Shown here one piece after another: positions 1 to 5,581 of a DNA stretch of 5,671 bases. The stretch comes from Anaerolineales bacterium. GTDB taxonomy: Bacteria; Chloroflexota; Anaerolineae; Anaerolineales; Villigracilaceae. How positions within the stretch are numbered: position 1 is the first letter of the stretch; every line of letters begins with the position of its first letter. The notes below the pieces were generated by a model, which ran no database searches, was not told the origin of the DNA, and saw only the letters and a list, made by a program, of their open reading frames with translations. The position numbers were made by a program, and so were the translations under genes. The stretch spans positions 1 through 5,671 of the forward strand of contig JAQTWR010000213.1 of NCBI GenBank assembly GCA_028689195.1, given 5' to 3'.

Positions 1-494
1 CGTGGTTCGTTCTCGGCATCCCCGGCGCGCTGGTGTTGGGCGTAGTCGCGGGGTTCTTCACGCTTGTACCCGATGTGGGTCCCTTTGTGGCGGCGGCGCT
101 TGCGGTGGGCGTGGCGCTGCTCGAAGGCTCCAGTTGGATTCCCCTTTCTAATTTCTGGGTTGCGGGGATTGTTTTTCTCACCTATCTCATCCTCATCAAT
201 TTGAAGAACTTTCTTCTACGACCCTACATCATGGGGCGCAGCGTTCACATGAACGAGGGCTTGGTCTTCGTCGCCATTATGATCGCGACGATCCTCGAAG
301 GAATCATGGGCGCGTTGTTGATTGTGCCGCTGCTGGCTTCGGTGGTCGTAATTTTTGAATACCTGCGCCGCCGAATCGTGGGTCTGCCGCCTTTCGACGA
401 CGGCGTCAGCCGTTTCGTTACGCCGCCTGAAAAAATCAAAAAACCGCGCAGTCTTGGTATTCGCAAACAGGAAAAACGGAAAAAAGATTTATGA
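1..494 (+). CDS. AI-2E family transporter, C-terminal half (5' end outside window)
   Basis: This is the C-terminal part of a multi-pass membrane protein of the AI-2E/PerM-like family, whose members export small molecules or act as antiporters; the substrate here cannot be told. The frame is open from base 3 (first residues [10 protein letters not shown]), so the GTG at 33 is an internal valine codon and the gene starts before the window. About 163 residues are visible, roughly half of the usual 350 or so. Family-like stretches are the glycine-rich helix and loop [18 protein letters not shown], the LRPYIMG segment after a long hydrophobic helix, and the last helices [19 protein letters not shown] followed by a basic FEYLRRR. 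The tail is Lys/Arg-rich and cytoplasmic-looking. The stop overlaps the next gene's start by 4 bp (ATGA, 491-494), which suggests translational coupling. Family assignment is fairly sure; substrate is unknown. Confidence 0.85.
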   Translation, partial: WFVLGIPGALVLGVVAGFFTLVPDVGPFVAAALAVGVALLEGSSWIPLSNFWVAGIVFLTYLILINLKNFLLRPYIMGRSVHMNEGLVFVAIMIATILEGIMGALLIVPLLASVVVIFEYLRRRIVGLPPFDDGVSRFVTPPEKIKKPRSLGIRKQEKRKKDL

Positions 495-1420
495 AAATCA
501 CTTATTCAATTGTCGCGCCTATTTATAACGAAATCGAAAATTTACCCGAGTTGTACCGCCGCGTAAAAGAAGTAATGGACTCCTCAGGCGAAGCATGGGA
601 GCTCGTCCTCGTGGACGACGGCTCGACAGACGGCTCGACGGAAAAAATCCGCGAGCTGGCGCGGACGGATAAAGCCGTGCGCCCCGTTATTTTTGCCCGC
701 AATTTTGGACATCAGGTTGCCATCACCGCCGGTTGGGATTATTCGCGCGGCGACGCGATCATCATCATTGACGCGGATTTGCAAGACCCGCCCGAAACCA
801 TCCTCGAACTCGCGAAGAAATGGAAGGAAGGTTACGAGGTTGTGTACGCCGTCCGCGCCGAACGCGAAGGCGAGACGTGGTTCAAGAAATTCACCGCCGC
901 CGCGTTCTATCGTCTCATCTACAGCATCACCGACGTAAAGATTCCCGTAGACACAGGCGACTTCCGTTTGATGGATCGCAAAGTGGTGAACGTGCTTAAG
1001 CAGATGAAGGAACGTCACCGCTTCCCGCGCGGCATGTCGGCGTGGGTTGGATTCAAACAAATCGGCGTGGAATATAAGCGCGCGGCGCGCATGGCGGGCG
1101 TGACGAAATATCCGTTCAGCAAAATGTTCCGCCTCGCGCTGAACGCCATCACGGGCTTTTCATATTTTCCTTTGCAGGTCGCTACCTACTTCGGATTCTT
1201 TTCGGCGGGCGTTTCCATTCTTGCAATTCCCATCGTAATTTATATGCGGATGACGGGCGCGGGCGCGTTCACGGGGCAGGCGACGACGTTGATTGCCGTG
1301 CTGTTTCTCGGCGGCGCGCAGTTGATTTCGCTCGGCATTTTGGGCGAATACATTGGGCGCTTGTACGACGAAGCCAAAGGCAGACCGTTGTATATTGTCC
1401 GCGACGCGCCTGAAGAGTAA
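491..1420 (+). CDS. Membrane-anchored family 2 glycosyltransferase (GtrB/DPM1-like, polyprenyl-phosphate sugar transferase type)
   Basis: A 309-residue GT-A fold glycosyltransferase of family 2. Relatives (GtrB, CsbB, ArnC, dolichol-phosphate mannosyltransferase) move a sugar from a nucleotide donor to a polyprenyl phosphate at the inner face of the membrane. The N-terminus [16 protein letters not shown] and VDDGSTDGS (41-49) form the nucleotide-binding part. DADLQDPPE (94-102) carries the metal-binding DxD (D94, D96). TGDFRL (155-160) and RFPRG (177-181) match the conserved acceptor-side region. Two hydrophobic segments at about 227-251 and 262-287 anchor the protein, and the ending [15 protein letters not shown] is typical of GtrB-like enzymes. 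Length fits the family. Its ATG overlaps the AI-2E gene stop, and only a weak purine-rich stretch precedes it, so coupling probably drives translation. The donor sugar cannot be read from sequence. Confidence 0.92.
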   Translation: MKITYSIVAPIYNEIENLPELYRRVKEVMDSSGEAWELVLVDDGSTDGSTEKIRELARTDKAVRPVIFARNFGHQVAITAGWDYSRGDAIIIIDADLQDPPETILELAKKWKEGYEVVYAVRAEREGETWFKKFTAAAFYRLIYSITDVKIPVDTGDFRLMDRKVVNVLKQMKERHRFPRGMSAWVGFKQIGVEYKRAARMAGVTKYPFSKMFRLALNAITGFSYFPLQVATYFGFFSAGVSILAIPIVIYMRMTGAGAFTGQATTLIAVLFLGGAQLISLGILGEYIGRLYDEAKGRPLYIVRDAPEE

Positions 1421-1440
1421 CGATCAGTTATCAGCGCCTC

Positions 1441-1480
1441 AGTCGTTGAAAGTTGACGTTAAACTTTCAACGACTTTTTT
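1441..1480 (+). terminator. Intrinsic terminator after the glycosyltransferase gene
   Basis: A perfect 14-bp inverted repeat (AGTCGTTGAAAGTT at 1441-1454 with its complement at 1462-1475) encloses a 7-base loop. It runs directly into a T-tract, 1475-1480. It lies 20 bp after the glycosyltransferase stop and before the MATE gene. The opposite strand has no T-tract after the stem, so it should act only on the plus strand. This separates the AI-2E/glycosyltransferase pair from the MATE gene. Confidence 0.9.
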
Positions 1481-1519
1481 CTTCTCATCCCTCATCTTTC
1501 ATAATTCGCCCTTTCCCCC

Positions 1520-2875
1520 ATGACCTTCCTCAAAGACCGCGCCTTCCTGCGCGAAGCGCTCGCCATCGCAATCCCCATCTCGTTCCAGCAGTTGATTAAT
1601 GCCTCGCTCAACATGATTGACGTGTTGATGGTCGGTCAATTGGGCGAAACGTCCATTGCCGCGCTTGGCTTATCGAATCAACTTTTCTTTGTATTCATCA
1701 TTTTGCTCTTCGGTCTCACCAGCGGAATGGCGATTTTCACCGCGCAGTTTTGGGGCAAGCGTGAAATTGACCCAATCCGCAAAGTGCTGGGAATGAGCAT
1801 TCTCATATCGTCTATTGTCGCGCTGGCGTTCACGCTCGCCGCCACGCTCATGCCGCGCGCCGTTCTCAGTTTTTACACCAACGACCTCGAAGTGATAGAG
1901 ACCGGCGCGCGTTATCTTCGCATTGTCGGGTTTTCATATATTCCCATCGCCATTGCCACATCCTACATCGCGGCGCTGAGAAGTATTCAACTTGTGAAAC
2001 TCACCGTCGTGGCGACAATCTCCGCTTTGATTTTCAAAACAACGGTGGGATATTTGCTCATCTTCGGCGTAGGCGGGTTTCCCGCACTGGGCGTGGAAGG
2101 CGCGGCAATCGGCACAGCCTCCGCGTGGATATTGGAATTGATTTTGCTCCTCATCCTCGTTTACGCCCAGAAGACTCCGCTCGCCGCAAACCCCATCACC
2201 TTCTTTTCATTTGAATTGCCTTTTCTAAGCCGCGTCCTAAAGACGGCAATGCCCGCGCTCGCCAACGAATTTTTTTGGTCGGTAGGCATCACAACCTATA
2301 ACGCCATCTACGCCCACATCGGCACAGACGCAATCGCCGCGATCAACGTCAACGCGACCATTGAAGAACTTGGCTTTGTCGTATTTATGGGACTTGGCAA
2401 CGCCTGCGCGGTGATGGTCGGGAATCGCATCGGCGCGGGCAAAAAAGATGAGGCGTACGAAATCGTCCGGCGCACCGTTATCCTCAGCGTTTCCGCCGCG
2501 TGGCTGGTTGGCTTGATGGTCGTTTCATTGCGCGGCGCGGTCGTCGGTTTATATCGTCTTTCCCCGGAAGGAACGCACAATGTCCGCATGTTGATGTTGA
2601 TGATGGCGTGTACGTTATGGATTCGCATGTTCAACTTCTCGACGTTCATCGGCGCGTTGCGCGCGGGCGGCGATACGCGCTTCGCGCTCATCATGGAAAT
2701 TTGCTCCATCTGGTTAATCGGCGTGCCCGCCGCGTATATCGGCGCGTTCGTTTTGCGCCTGCCCGTGTATTACGTTTATTTACTGGTGGCTTTGGAAGAA
2801 ATCGTCAAAGCCTTTATCAGCGGCTGGCGCGTCAAATCGCGGAAGTGGATTCACGATTTGGTGAACATAAGCTGA
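1520..2875 (+). CDS. MATE family efflux transporter
   Basis: A 451-residue multidrug and toxic compound extrusion family exporter, expected to have 12 transmembrane helices and to be driven by H+ or Na+. The first half shows the family signature IPISFQQLINASLNMIDVLM (19-38) and FGLTSGMAIFTAQFWGKRE (64-82). The second half repeats the fold: ALANEFFWSVGITTYNAIY (246-264), then GNACAVMVGNRIGAGKKDEA (293-312) and LRAGGDTRF (380-388). D34 in the first helix and E250 in the seventh sit where NorM-type proteins carry cation-coupling acids (inference by position). Length is normal. The start at 1520 agrees with the usual MATE N-terminus, but the upstream bases are pyrimidine-rich with no Shine-Dalgarno motif; a CATAAT at 1500-1505 could be a -10 box giving a very short leader. 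The 3' end overlaps the convergent tilS by 44 bp. The exported compound is unknown. Confidence 0.93.
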   Translation: MTFLKDRAFLREALAIAIPISFQQLINASLNMIDVLMVGQLGETSIAALGLSNQLFFVFIILLFGLTSGMAIFTAQFWGKREIDPIRKVLGMSILISSIVALAFTLAATLMPRAVLSFYTNDLEVIETGARYLRIVGFSYIPIAIATSYIAALRSIQLVKLTVVATISALIFKTTVGYLLIFGVGGFPALGVEGAAIGTASAWILELILLLILVYAQKTPLAANPITFFSFELPFLSRVLKTAMPALANEFFWSVGITTYNAIYAHIGTDAIAAINVNATIEELGFVVFMGLGNACAVMVGNRIGAGKKDEAYEIVRRTVILSVSAAWLVGLMVVSLRGAVVGLYRLSPEGTHNVRMLMLMMACTLWIRMFNFSTFIGALRAGGDTRFALIMEICSIWLIGVPAAYIGAFVLRLPVYYVYLLVALEEIVKAFISGWRVKSRKWIHDLVNIS

Positions 2876-4388
2876 CGCGAATAATATTTTTTGTCGAATC
2901 AGTCACGCGGCAAAAATGCGCGGCGTGAATTCCCGCCGCCCAAATAATATTTTCCCCCGAACACAATACCGCCCAATTTTCCCGCGCCCGCCGCGGGATT
3001 TTTTCATTCACGAACAAGTCTGATAATTTTTGCGAATGACCGTCCATGCCCAGCGGGATGAAGCGATCTCCGCGCCGATATTTTCTTGCCTCAAGCGACT
3101 CCCCCAGCGTATCCGCGTCGAACCACGCTTCAAACGGATTCTCGTTTTGTTTAATTTCCCGCGCCTCGATATTTTCCGCGCGCGCGACGGTCAACGTCCA
3201 GCCGTTTGCCAATTCAATCGTCGAGGGAATCAAAACTTCCATCACGTCATTGCGAGCGGAGCGAGGCAATCTCCTTGACGTGTTGGAGATTGCTTCGTCG
3301 CTGTCGCTCCTCGCAATGACGGGAATTTGCGGAAAAAGATTCAACGGCAAGTCTGCGTCTTTCATGCAAACATAAACTTGATTTGATTCGCGGAACATAT
3401 ACAAACCGGATTTCAAATCCACCCTTAATCCGTTATTGCGAGCGGAGCGAGACGCTCCCCTTGGCGTGTTGGAGATTGCTTCGTCGCCGTCGCTCCTCGC
3501 AACGACATTGACCGCGCGATTCAACGCGGCGAAGTCTACGTCAATATTCGGGCATAGAGTCAACATGGCGCGTTTGATCAAACGACGCTGGAGTCCCGCC
3601 GCGTATTTGACGAGCAGGGAAATATCAAAAGCGACGAATCCGATTTGCGGAGTCGCGCAATCCCGCCACGCGACATCCGCCAGAGAATCTAAAAGATCAG
3701 AATCGTCTTTTAAGGTTTGCGACATTCTTAAAAGCGCTTCCTTGATTTTAGGGTTATAGGTTTCGAGCGCGGGAATTAATTGATGACGGATTTTGTTGCG
3801 CCGATATTCAAGCGAATCATTGCTGGCGTCGAACTGCGGATGAAGATGATGCGCGGCGCAATAGGCAATCGTTTCCCCGCGTTTCATATCCAGCAGCGGA
3901 CGCGCGATGGGAATTTGCCCGTCGAATGTTTTGACGATTGCGCGATGCGCCATGCCTTTCAATCCGTCGAGCGAACTGCCGCGCAAAATGTGCATGAGAA
4001 CGGTTTCGACTTGATCGTCTGCCGTGTGACCCACCGCGACGGCTTGCGCGTTTTTTTGCCGCGCAAGATTAAACATGAAACGATAGCGCGATTCGCGCGC
4101 GGCTTCTTCGATGGAAAATTTTTTTTCGTTTGCATACGCGCGGACGTTTGCGCTTTCGACGACACATTCGAGCGATAAGCGCGCGCAGGTTTCTTGAACC
4201 ATTTTTGCGTCTTGATTCGATTCGTCGCGCAATTGATGGTCGAAGTGCGCGACGATGATTTTGTATCCCGCTTCGCGCAAAATATCCATTAGACACAAAC
4301 TATCCGCGCCGCCGGAAACGCCGACAATAATGGGGCGTTCTTTTTGAAGCGCGCATTGATTTGCGAGAATGGATTGAATGTTTTTCAT
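2832..4388 (-). CDS. tilS: tRNA(Ile)-lysidine synthase TilS with two in-frame palindromic-repeat insertions
   Basis: TilS joins lysine to C34 of the CAU-anticodon tRNA-Ile using ATP, so that the tRNA reads AUA; it is normally essential. The 518-residue product begins with an N-type ATP pyrophosphatase domain: the PP-loop SGGADS (25-30), HTADDQVET (121-129) and RNKIRHQLIP (197-206). A central substrate-binding domain lies at about 254-340 and the TilS C-terminal domain at about 424-500 (RKYRRGDRFIPLGM, KLSDLFVNEKIPR). Two insertions, residues 295-319 and 357-381, are translated palindromic repeats (ARSDxDEAISNT...RSARN); without them the protein would be 468 residues, closer to the family norm. 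ATG 4388 has no Shine-Dalgarno; a hairpin sits 13 nt upstream. The gene probably shares a transcript with the epimerase gene. The last dozen residues overlap the MATE gene and look unconserved. Confidence 0.95.
   Translation of the reverse strand: MKNIQSILANQCALQKERPIIVGVSGGADSLCLMDILREAGYKIIVAHFDHQLRDESNQDAKMVQETCARLSLECVVESANVRAYANEKKFSIEEAARESRYRFMFNLARQKNAQAVAVGHTADDQVETVLMHILRGSSLDGLKGMAHRAIVKTFDGQIPIARPLLDMKRGETIAYCAAHHLHPQFDASNDSLEYRRNKIRHQLIPALETYNPKIKEALLRMSQTLKDDSDLLDSLADVAWRDCATPQIGFVAFDISLLVKYAAGLQRRLIKRAMLTLCPNIDVDFAALNRAVNVVARSDGDEAISNTPRGASRSARNNGLRVDLKSGLYMFRESNQVYVCMKDADLPLNLFPQIPVIARSDSDEAISNTSRRLPRSARNDVMEVLIPSTIELANGWTLTVARAENIEAREIKQNENPFEAWFDADTLGESLEARKYRRGDRFIPLGMDGHSQKLSDLFVNEKIPRRARENWAVLCSGENIIWAAGIHAAHFCRVTDSTKNIIRVSLCSPNRESTSAI
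2980..3004 (+). terminator. Probable intrinsic terminator for the MATE transcript, embedded in tilS
   Basis: On the plus strand TCCCGCG (2980-2986) pairs with CGCGGGA (2992-2998) around a 5-base loop. Six T residues follow directly (2999-3004). It is about 105 bp after the MATE stop and antisense to the tilS 3' coding region. Antisense, these bases encode TilS residues near 463-470 (KIPRRARE), a conserved TilS stretch, so the GC-rich stem may partly be a by-product of coding. No better terminator is seen between the two convergent genes. Confidence 0.5.
3245..3321 (-). repeat. Palindromic repeat, copy A, in frame inside tilS
   Basis: A 77-bp element with perfect 12-bp terminal inverted repeats (CGTCATTGCGAG at 3245-3256, complement at 3310-3321). 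It also has a 9-bp inner inverted repeat (GCAATCTCC 3266-3274, GGAGATTGC 3285-3293) around a 10-base loop, with an asymmetric bulge between the two stems. On the tilS strand it encodes residues 357-381, beginning VIARSDSDEAISNT. It falls in the linker between the central and C-terminal TilS domains. I see no clear target-site duplication. It looks like a non-autonomous palindromic element; no transposase is present in it. Confidence 0.9.
3431..3507 (-). repeat. Palindromic repeat, copy B, in frame inside tilS
   Basis: The second 77-bp copy is in the same orientation and reading phase as copy A, with 109 bp between them; 68 of 77 bases match with no gaps. The outer arms are slightly decayed (CGTTATTGCGAG against CTCGCAACGACA) and the left inner arm has changed (ACGCTCCCC for GCAATCTCC), so it folds less perfectly and may be older. 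It encodes TilS residues 295-319, beginning VVARSDGDEAISNT. It lies between the central-domain helix ending NRAVN and the strand GLRVDLKSGLYMF. Confidence 0.9.
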
Positions 4389-4401
4389 GGGGCGAATATC
4401 G

Positions 4402-4437
4402 CGCGGACTCCAAAGTCTCCAGACTTTGGAGTCCGCG
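4402..4437 (-). repeat. Perfect 17-bp hairpin between the epimerase gene and tilS
   Basis: CGCGGACTCCAAAGTCT (4402-4418) and its exact complement (4421-4437) flank only two bases (CC), so the real loop must open one or two pairs. It starts at the base after the epimerase TAA and ends 13 nt before the tilS ATG. No T-tract follows on either strand, so it is not a canonical intrinsic terminator. It may be a dispersed intergenic palindrome, an mRNA-stabilising end for the epimerase message, or a structure that limits tilS translation. Confidence 0.8.
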
Positions 4438-4842
4438 TTAAAGTTGGTACAACTCTACCAGCACGCCGCCCGTGGATTCGGGATGAATGAAGGCGTATTT
4501 TTTTCCGTCGGCTGCGGCGCGCGGCTCTTCGTTGATGAGGCGGATGTTCTTTGATTTCAATTGCGCCAACATGCCTTCGATGTCGTCCACTTCGAGGCAG
4601 AGATGGTGCATCCCCTGTCCGCGTTTGGCGAGATATTTGGCGACGCCCGAATCGTCGCTGGTCGGCATGACGAGTTCCACTTCCGCGCCCGCGACGGGCA
4701 AAAACGCGACCCGCGATTTTTCGGCGGGGACGTCGCGCAGTTCATGTAATTCAATTCCCAAGGCGTCGCGCCAGAAGGCGAGGGATTGTTCCATATTTTC
4801 TACAACGACGGCAACATGATTGAGTGCTGTTATTTTTGGCAT
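4438..4842 (-). CDS. mce: Methylmalonyl-CoA epimerase (VOC family)
   Basis: A 134-residue cytoplasmic metalloenzyme that interconverts (2R)- and (2S)-methylmalonyl-CoA, linking propionyl-CoA carboxylation to methylmalonyl-CoA mutase. Two VOC beta-alpha-beta-beta-beta units are visible: LNHVAVVVENMEQSLAFWRD (7-26) with RVAFLPVAGAEVELVMP (44-60), then GMHHLCLEVDDIEGMLAQL (77-95) with INEEPR (103-108) and HPESTGGVLVELYQ (120-133). The expected metal ligands are H9, E56 in VELV, the second histidine of the HH pair (H80), and E130; the 50-residue spacing from H80 to E130 fits the family. Length is normal for the enzyme. ATG 4842 is supported by an AGGAG six bases upstream. The mutase and carboxylase genes are not in this window. 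It is likely co-transcribed with tilS, though no functional link is evident. Confidence 0.93.
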   Translation of the reverse strand: MPKITALNHVAVVVENMEQSLAFWRDALGIELHELRDVPAEKSRVAFLPVAGAEVELVMPTSDDSGVAKYLAKRGQGMHHLCLEVDDIEGMLAQLKSKNIRLINEEPRAAADGKKYAFIHPESTGGVLVELYQL

Positions 4843-4848
4843 GGGGCG

Positions 4849-4853
4849 CTCCT
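4849..4853 (-). promoter_or_regulatory. Shine-Dalgarno of the epimerase gene
   Basis: AGGAG on the minus strand, six bases before the ATG at 4842. It fixes the start of the epimerase gene. Confidence 0.8.
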
Positions 4854-4877
4854 GTGATTTTGAGGATGTCTGCGCCG

Positions 4878-4908
4878 ATTATAGCCTTTCTCCGCCGCGC
4901 TAAAGCAA
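4878..4908 (-). promoter_or_regulatory. Probable sigma-70 type promoter for the epimerase-tilS transcript
   Basis: A perfect TATAAT occurs on the minus strand at 4883-4878. A weak -35 candidate TTGCTT lies at 4908-4903 with a 19-base spacer, longer than ideal. The predicted start near 4871 would leave a leader of about 29 nt containing the AGGAG site. The -35 region overlaps the stop codon and last codon of the upstream methyltransferase gene. The -10 is strong; the -35 is not convincing. Confidence 0.5.
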
Positions 4909-5481
4909 AAACGGAATCAGCATCGGCGTGGATTTTTTGTACGCCGCGTAATCCTCCCCGAATTCGCGGAGCAGTTTTCTTTCTTCAAAATATGCGCCGA
5001 TGATAAAGTAGAGCGTGACGCCAATGTAAAAAACGAGCGAGTTGTCGCTCATGGAAGGAGCGAGCCAGAGGAAAAGCAAACTAAACGTATAAATTGGATG
5101 GCGGACGAATTTATACAATCCGCTGACGACGAGTTGGTCTTTTGCGTCTTCTTCAAATAACTGTTTGAGACCCGCGAAATGCAGCGCGTCAGTTTGGAAG
5201 ACCGCAACGAGCAGCATAAAAGCCGCCGCGCCTTGCATCGCTCCCATGACGTAATTCCACGGGGCGGGGACTGCATATAGAATTTTGCCGGGTAATGTTG
5301 CAACCAGAGCCATGACGGGAAGAAAGGTCAACAGCGCGAAGCCGTTGTAAAGCAGGCGATAGAGTCGCATAAATCTGCCGCCGAAAATTTGCGCGGCTTT
5401 TTCTTTGAGCGCGAGCGAGGCGGTCAGCGAGTGGACGAATCCCCAGACGGTCATGGCGAGAAGAATGTAGATGATGTTCAT
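4900..5481 (-). CDS. ICMT/NnrU-like integral membrane methyltransferase family protein
   Basis: A 193-residue hydrophobic protein resembling the isoprenylcysteine carboxyl methyltransferase / phospholipid methyltransferase / NnrU group, which methylates small or lipid substrates with S-adenosylmethionine in the membrane. Hydrophobic segments lie at about 1-22, 43-64, 75-97 and 130-165. The conserved C-terminal signature is present: GLYKFVRHPIY (121-131), then FEERKLLREFGEDYAAYKK (165-183) and a PMLIP ending; the RHP motif and the EE pair belong to the cofactor pocket in relatives. The start at 5481 is chosen because AAGGAA stands six bases upstream. An in-frame ATG at 5538 would add 19 residues encoded mostly by a hairpin, and is rejected. 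The real substrate is unknown; bacterial members of this group are rarely characterised. Confidence 0.8.
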   Translation of the reverse strand: MNIIYILLAMTVWGFVHSLTASLALKEKAAQIFGGRFMRLYRLLYNGFALLTFLPVMALVATLPGKILYAVPAPWNYVMGAMQGAAAFMLLVAVFQTDALHFAGLKQLFEEDAKDQLVVSGLYKFVRHPIYTFSLLFLWLAPSMSDNSLVFYIGVTLYFIIGAYFEERKLLREFGEDYAAYKKSTPMLIPFLL

Positions 5482-5487
5482 GTAGGT

Positions 5488-5493
5488 TTCCTT
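5488..5493 (-). promoter_or_regulatory. Shine-Dalgarno of the membrane methyltransferase gene
   Basis: AAGGAA on the minus strand with six bases before ATG 5481. It decides the internal start over the upstream ATG at 5538. It directly follows the T-tract of the leader hairpin. Confidence 0.75.
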
Positions 5494-5535
5494 AAAAGAA
5501 AAGACCTGACAGGTTTTAAGAAACCTGTCAGGTCT
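5494..5535 (-). terminator. Terminator-shaped perfect hairpin in the leader of the methyltransferase gene
   Basis: AGACCTGACAGGTTT (5502-5516) pairs exactly with 5521-5535 across the loop TAAG, a 15-bp stem. On the minus strand the stem is followed by TTTTCTTTT (5502-5494), giving an intrinsic-terminator shape, and then immediately by the Shine-Dalgarno of the methyltransferase gene. On the plus strand the T-rich tail is poor. It may terminate transcription entering from the mobile element side, act as an attenuator, or simply be a dispersed palindrome. Confidence 0.65.
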
Positions 5536-5581
5536 CATTTATATGGTGGTGGTCTTTTATAAATGATGGTATAAAAGCGAG
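5536..5581. other. AT-rich gap between leader hairpin and transposase gene; possible left end of an IS1-like element
   Basis: This 46-bp stretch separates divergent genes. It contains TTTATAAA (5556-5563, usable as a -10 on either strand) and TATAAA (5570-5575). The GGTGGTGGTC at 5545-5554 could be the element's terminal inverted repeat, since IS1 ends also begin GGTG, and an ATGATGGT follows at 5563-5570 as it does ahead of insA in IS1. The exact end cannot be fixed because the other inverted repeat is outside the window. Confidence 0.35.

Noticed and set aside
33..35. GTG as the start of the AI-2E family gene
   Set aside because: The frame is open and family-like ([10 protein letters not shown]) back to base 3, so the gene is cut by the window edge.
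584..1060. A 158-codon minus-strand frame opposite the glycosyltransferase
   Set aside because: It is a shadow of a well-conserved gene, with composition typical of an antisense frame and no family resemblance.
2500..2928. A plus-strand frame running over the end of the MATE gene
   Set aside because: It overlaps MATE in another frame, has an arginine-rich composition and no recognisable domain.
3245..3507. Two direct repeats of 77 bp with a 109-bp gap as a possible CRISPR array
   Set aside because: Only two units; the repeat and gap are far too long, the units are strongly palindromic, and everything lies in an intact coding frame.
3431..3507. The repeat insertions taken as evidence that tilS is a pseudogene
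   Set aside because: The frame is unbroken, the PP-loop, HTADDQ and C-terminal motifs are all present, and flanking sequence resumes as TilS after each insert.
3030..4178. Plus-strand open frames opposite tilS (such as 3046-3375, 3436-3759 and 3780-4178)
   Set aside because: They are antisense to a clear TilS and have no recognisable domains. Some are open only because of the palindromic repeats and codon bias of the tilS strand.
5482..5538. Upstream ATG of the methyltransferase giving 19 extra residues
   Set aside because: The extra codons are made from the 15-bp hairpin and its T-tract, and a good AAGGAA site supports the start at 5481.
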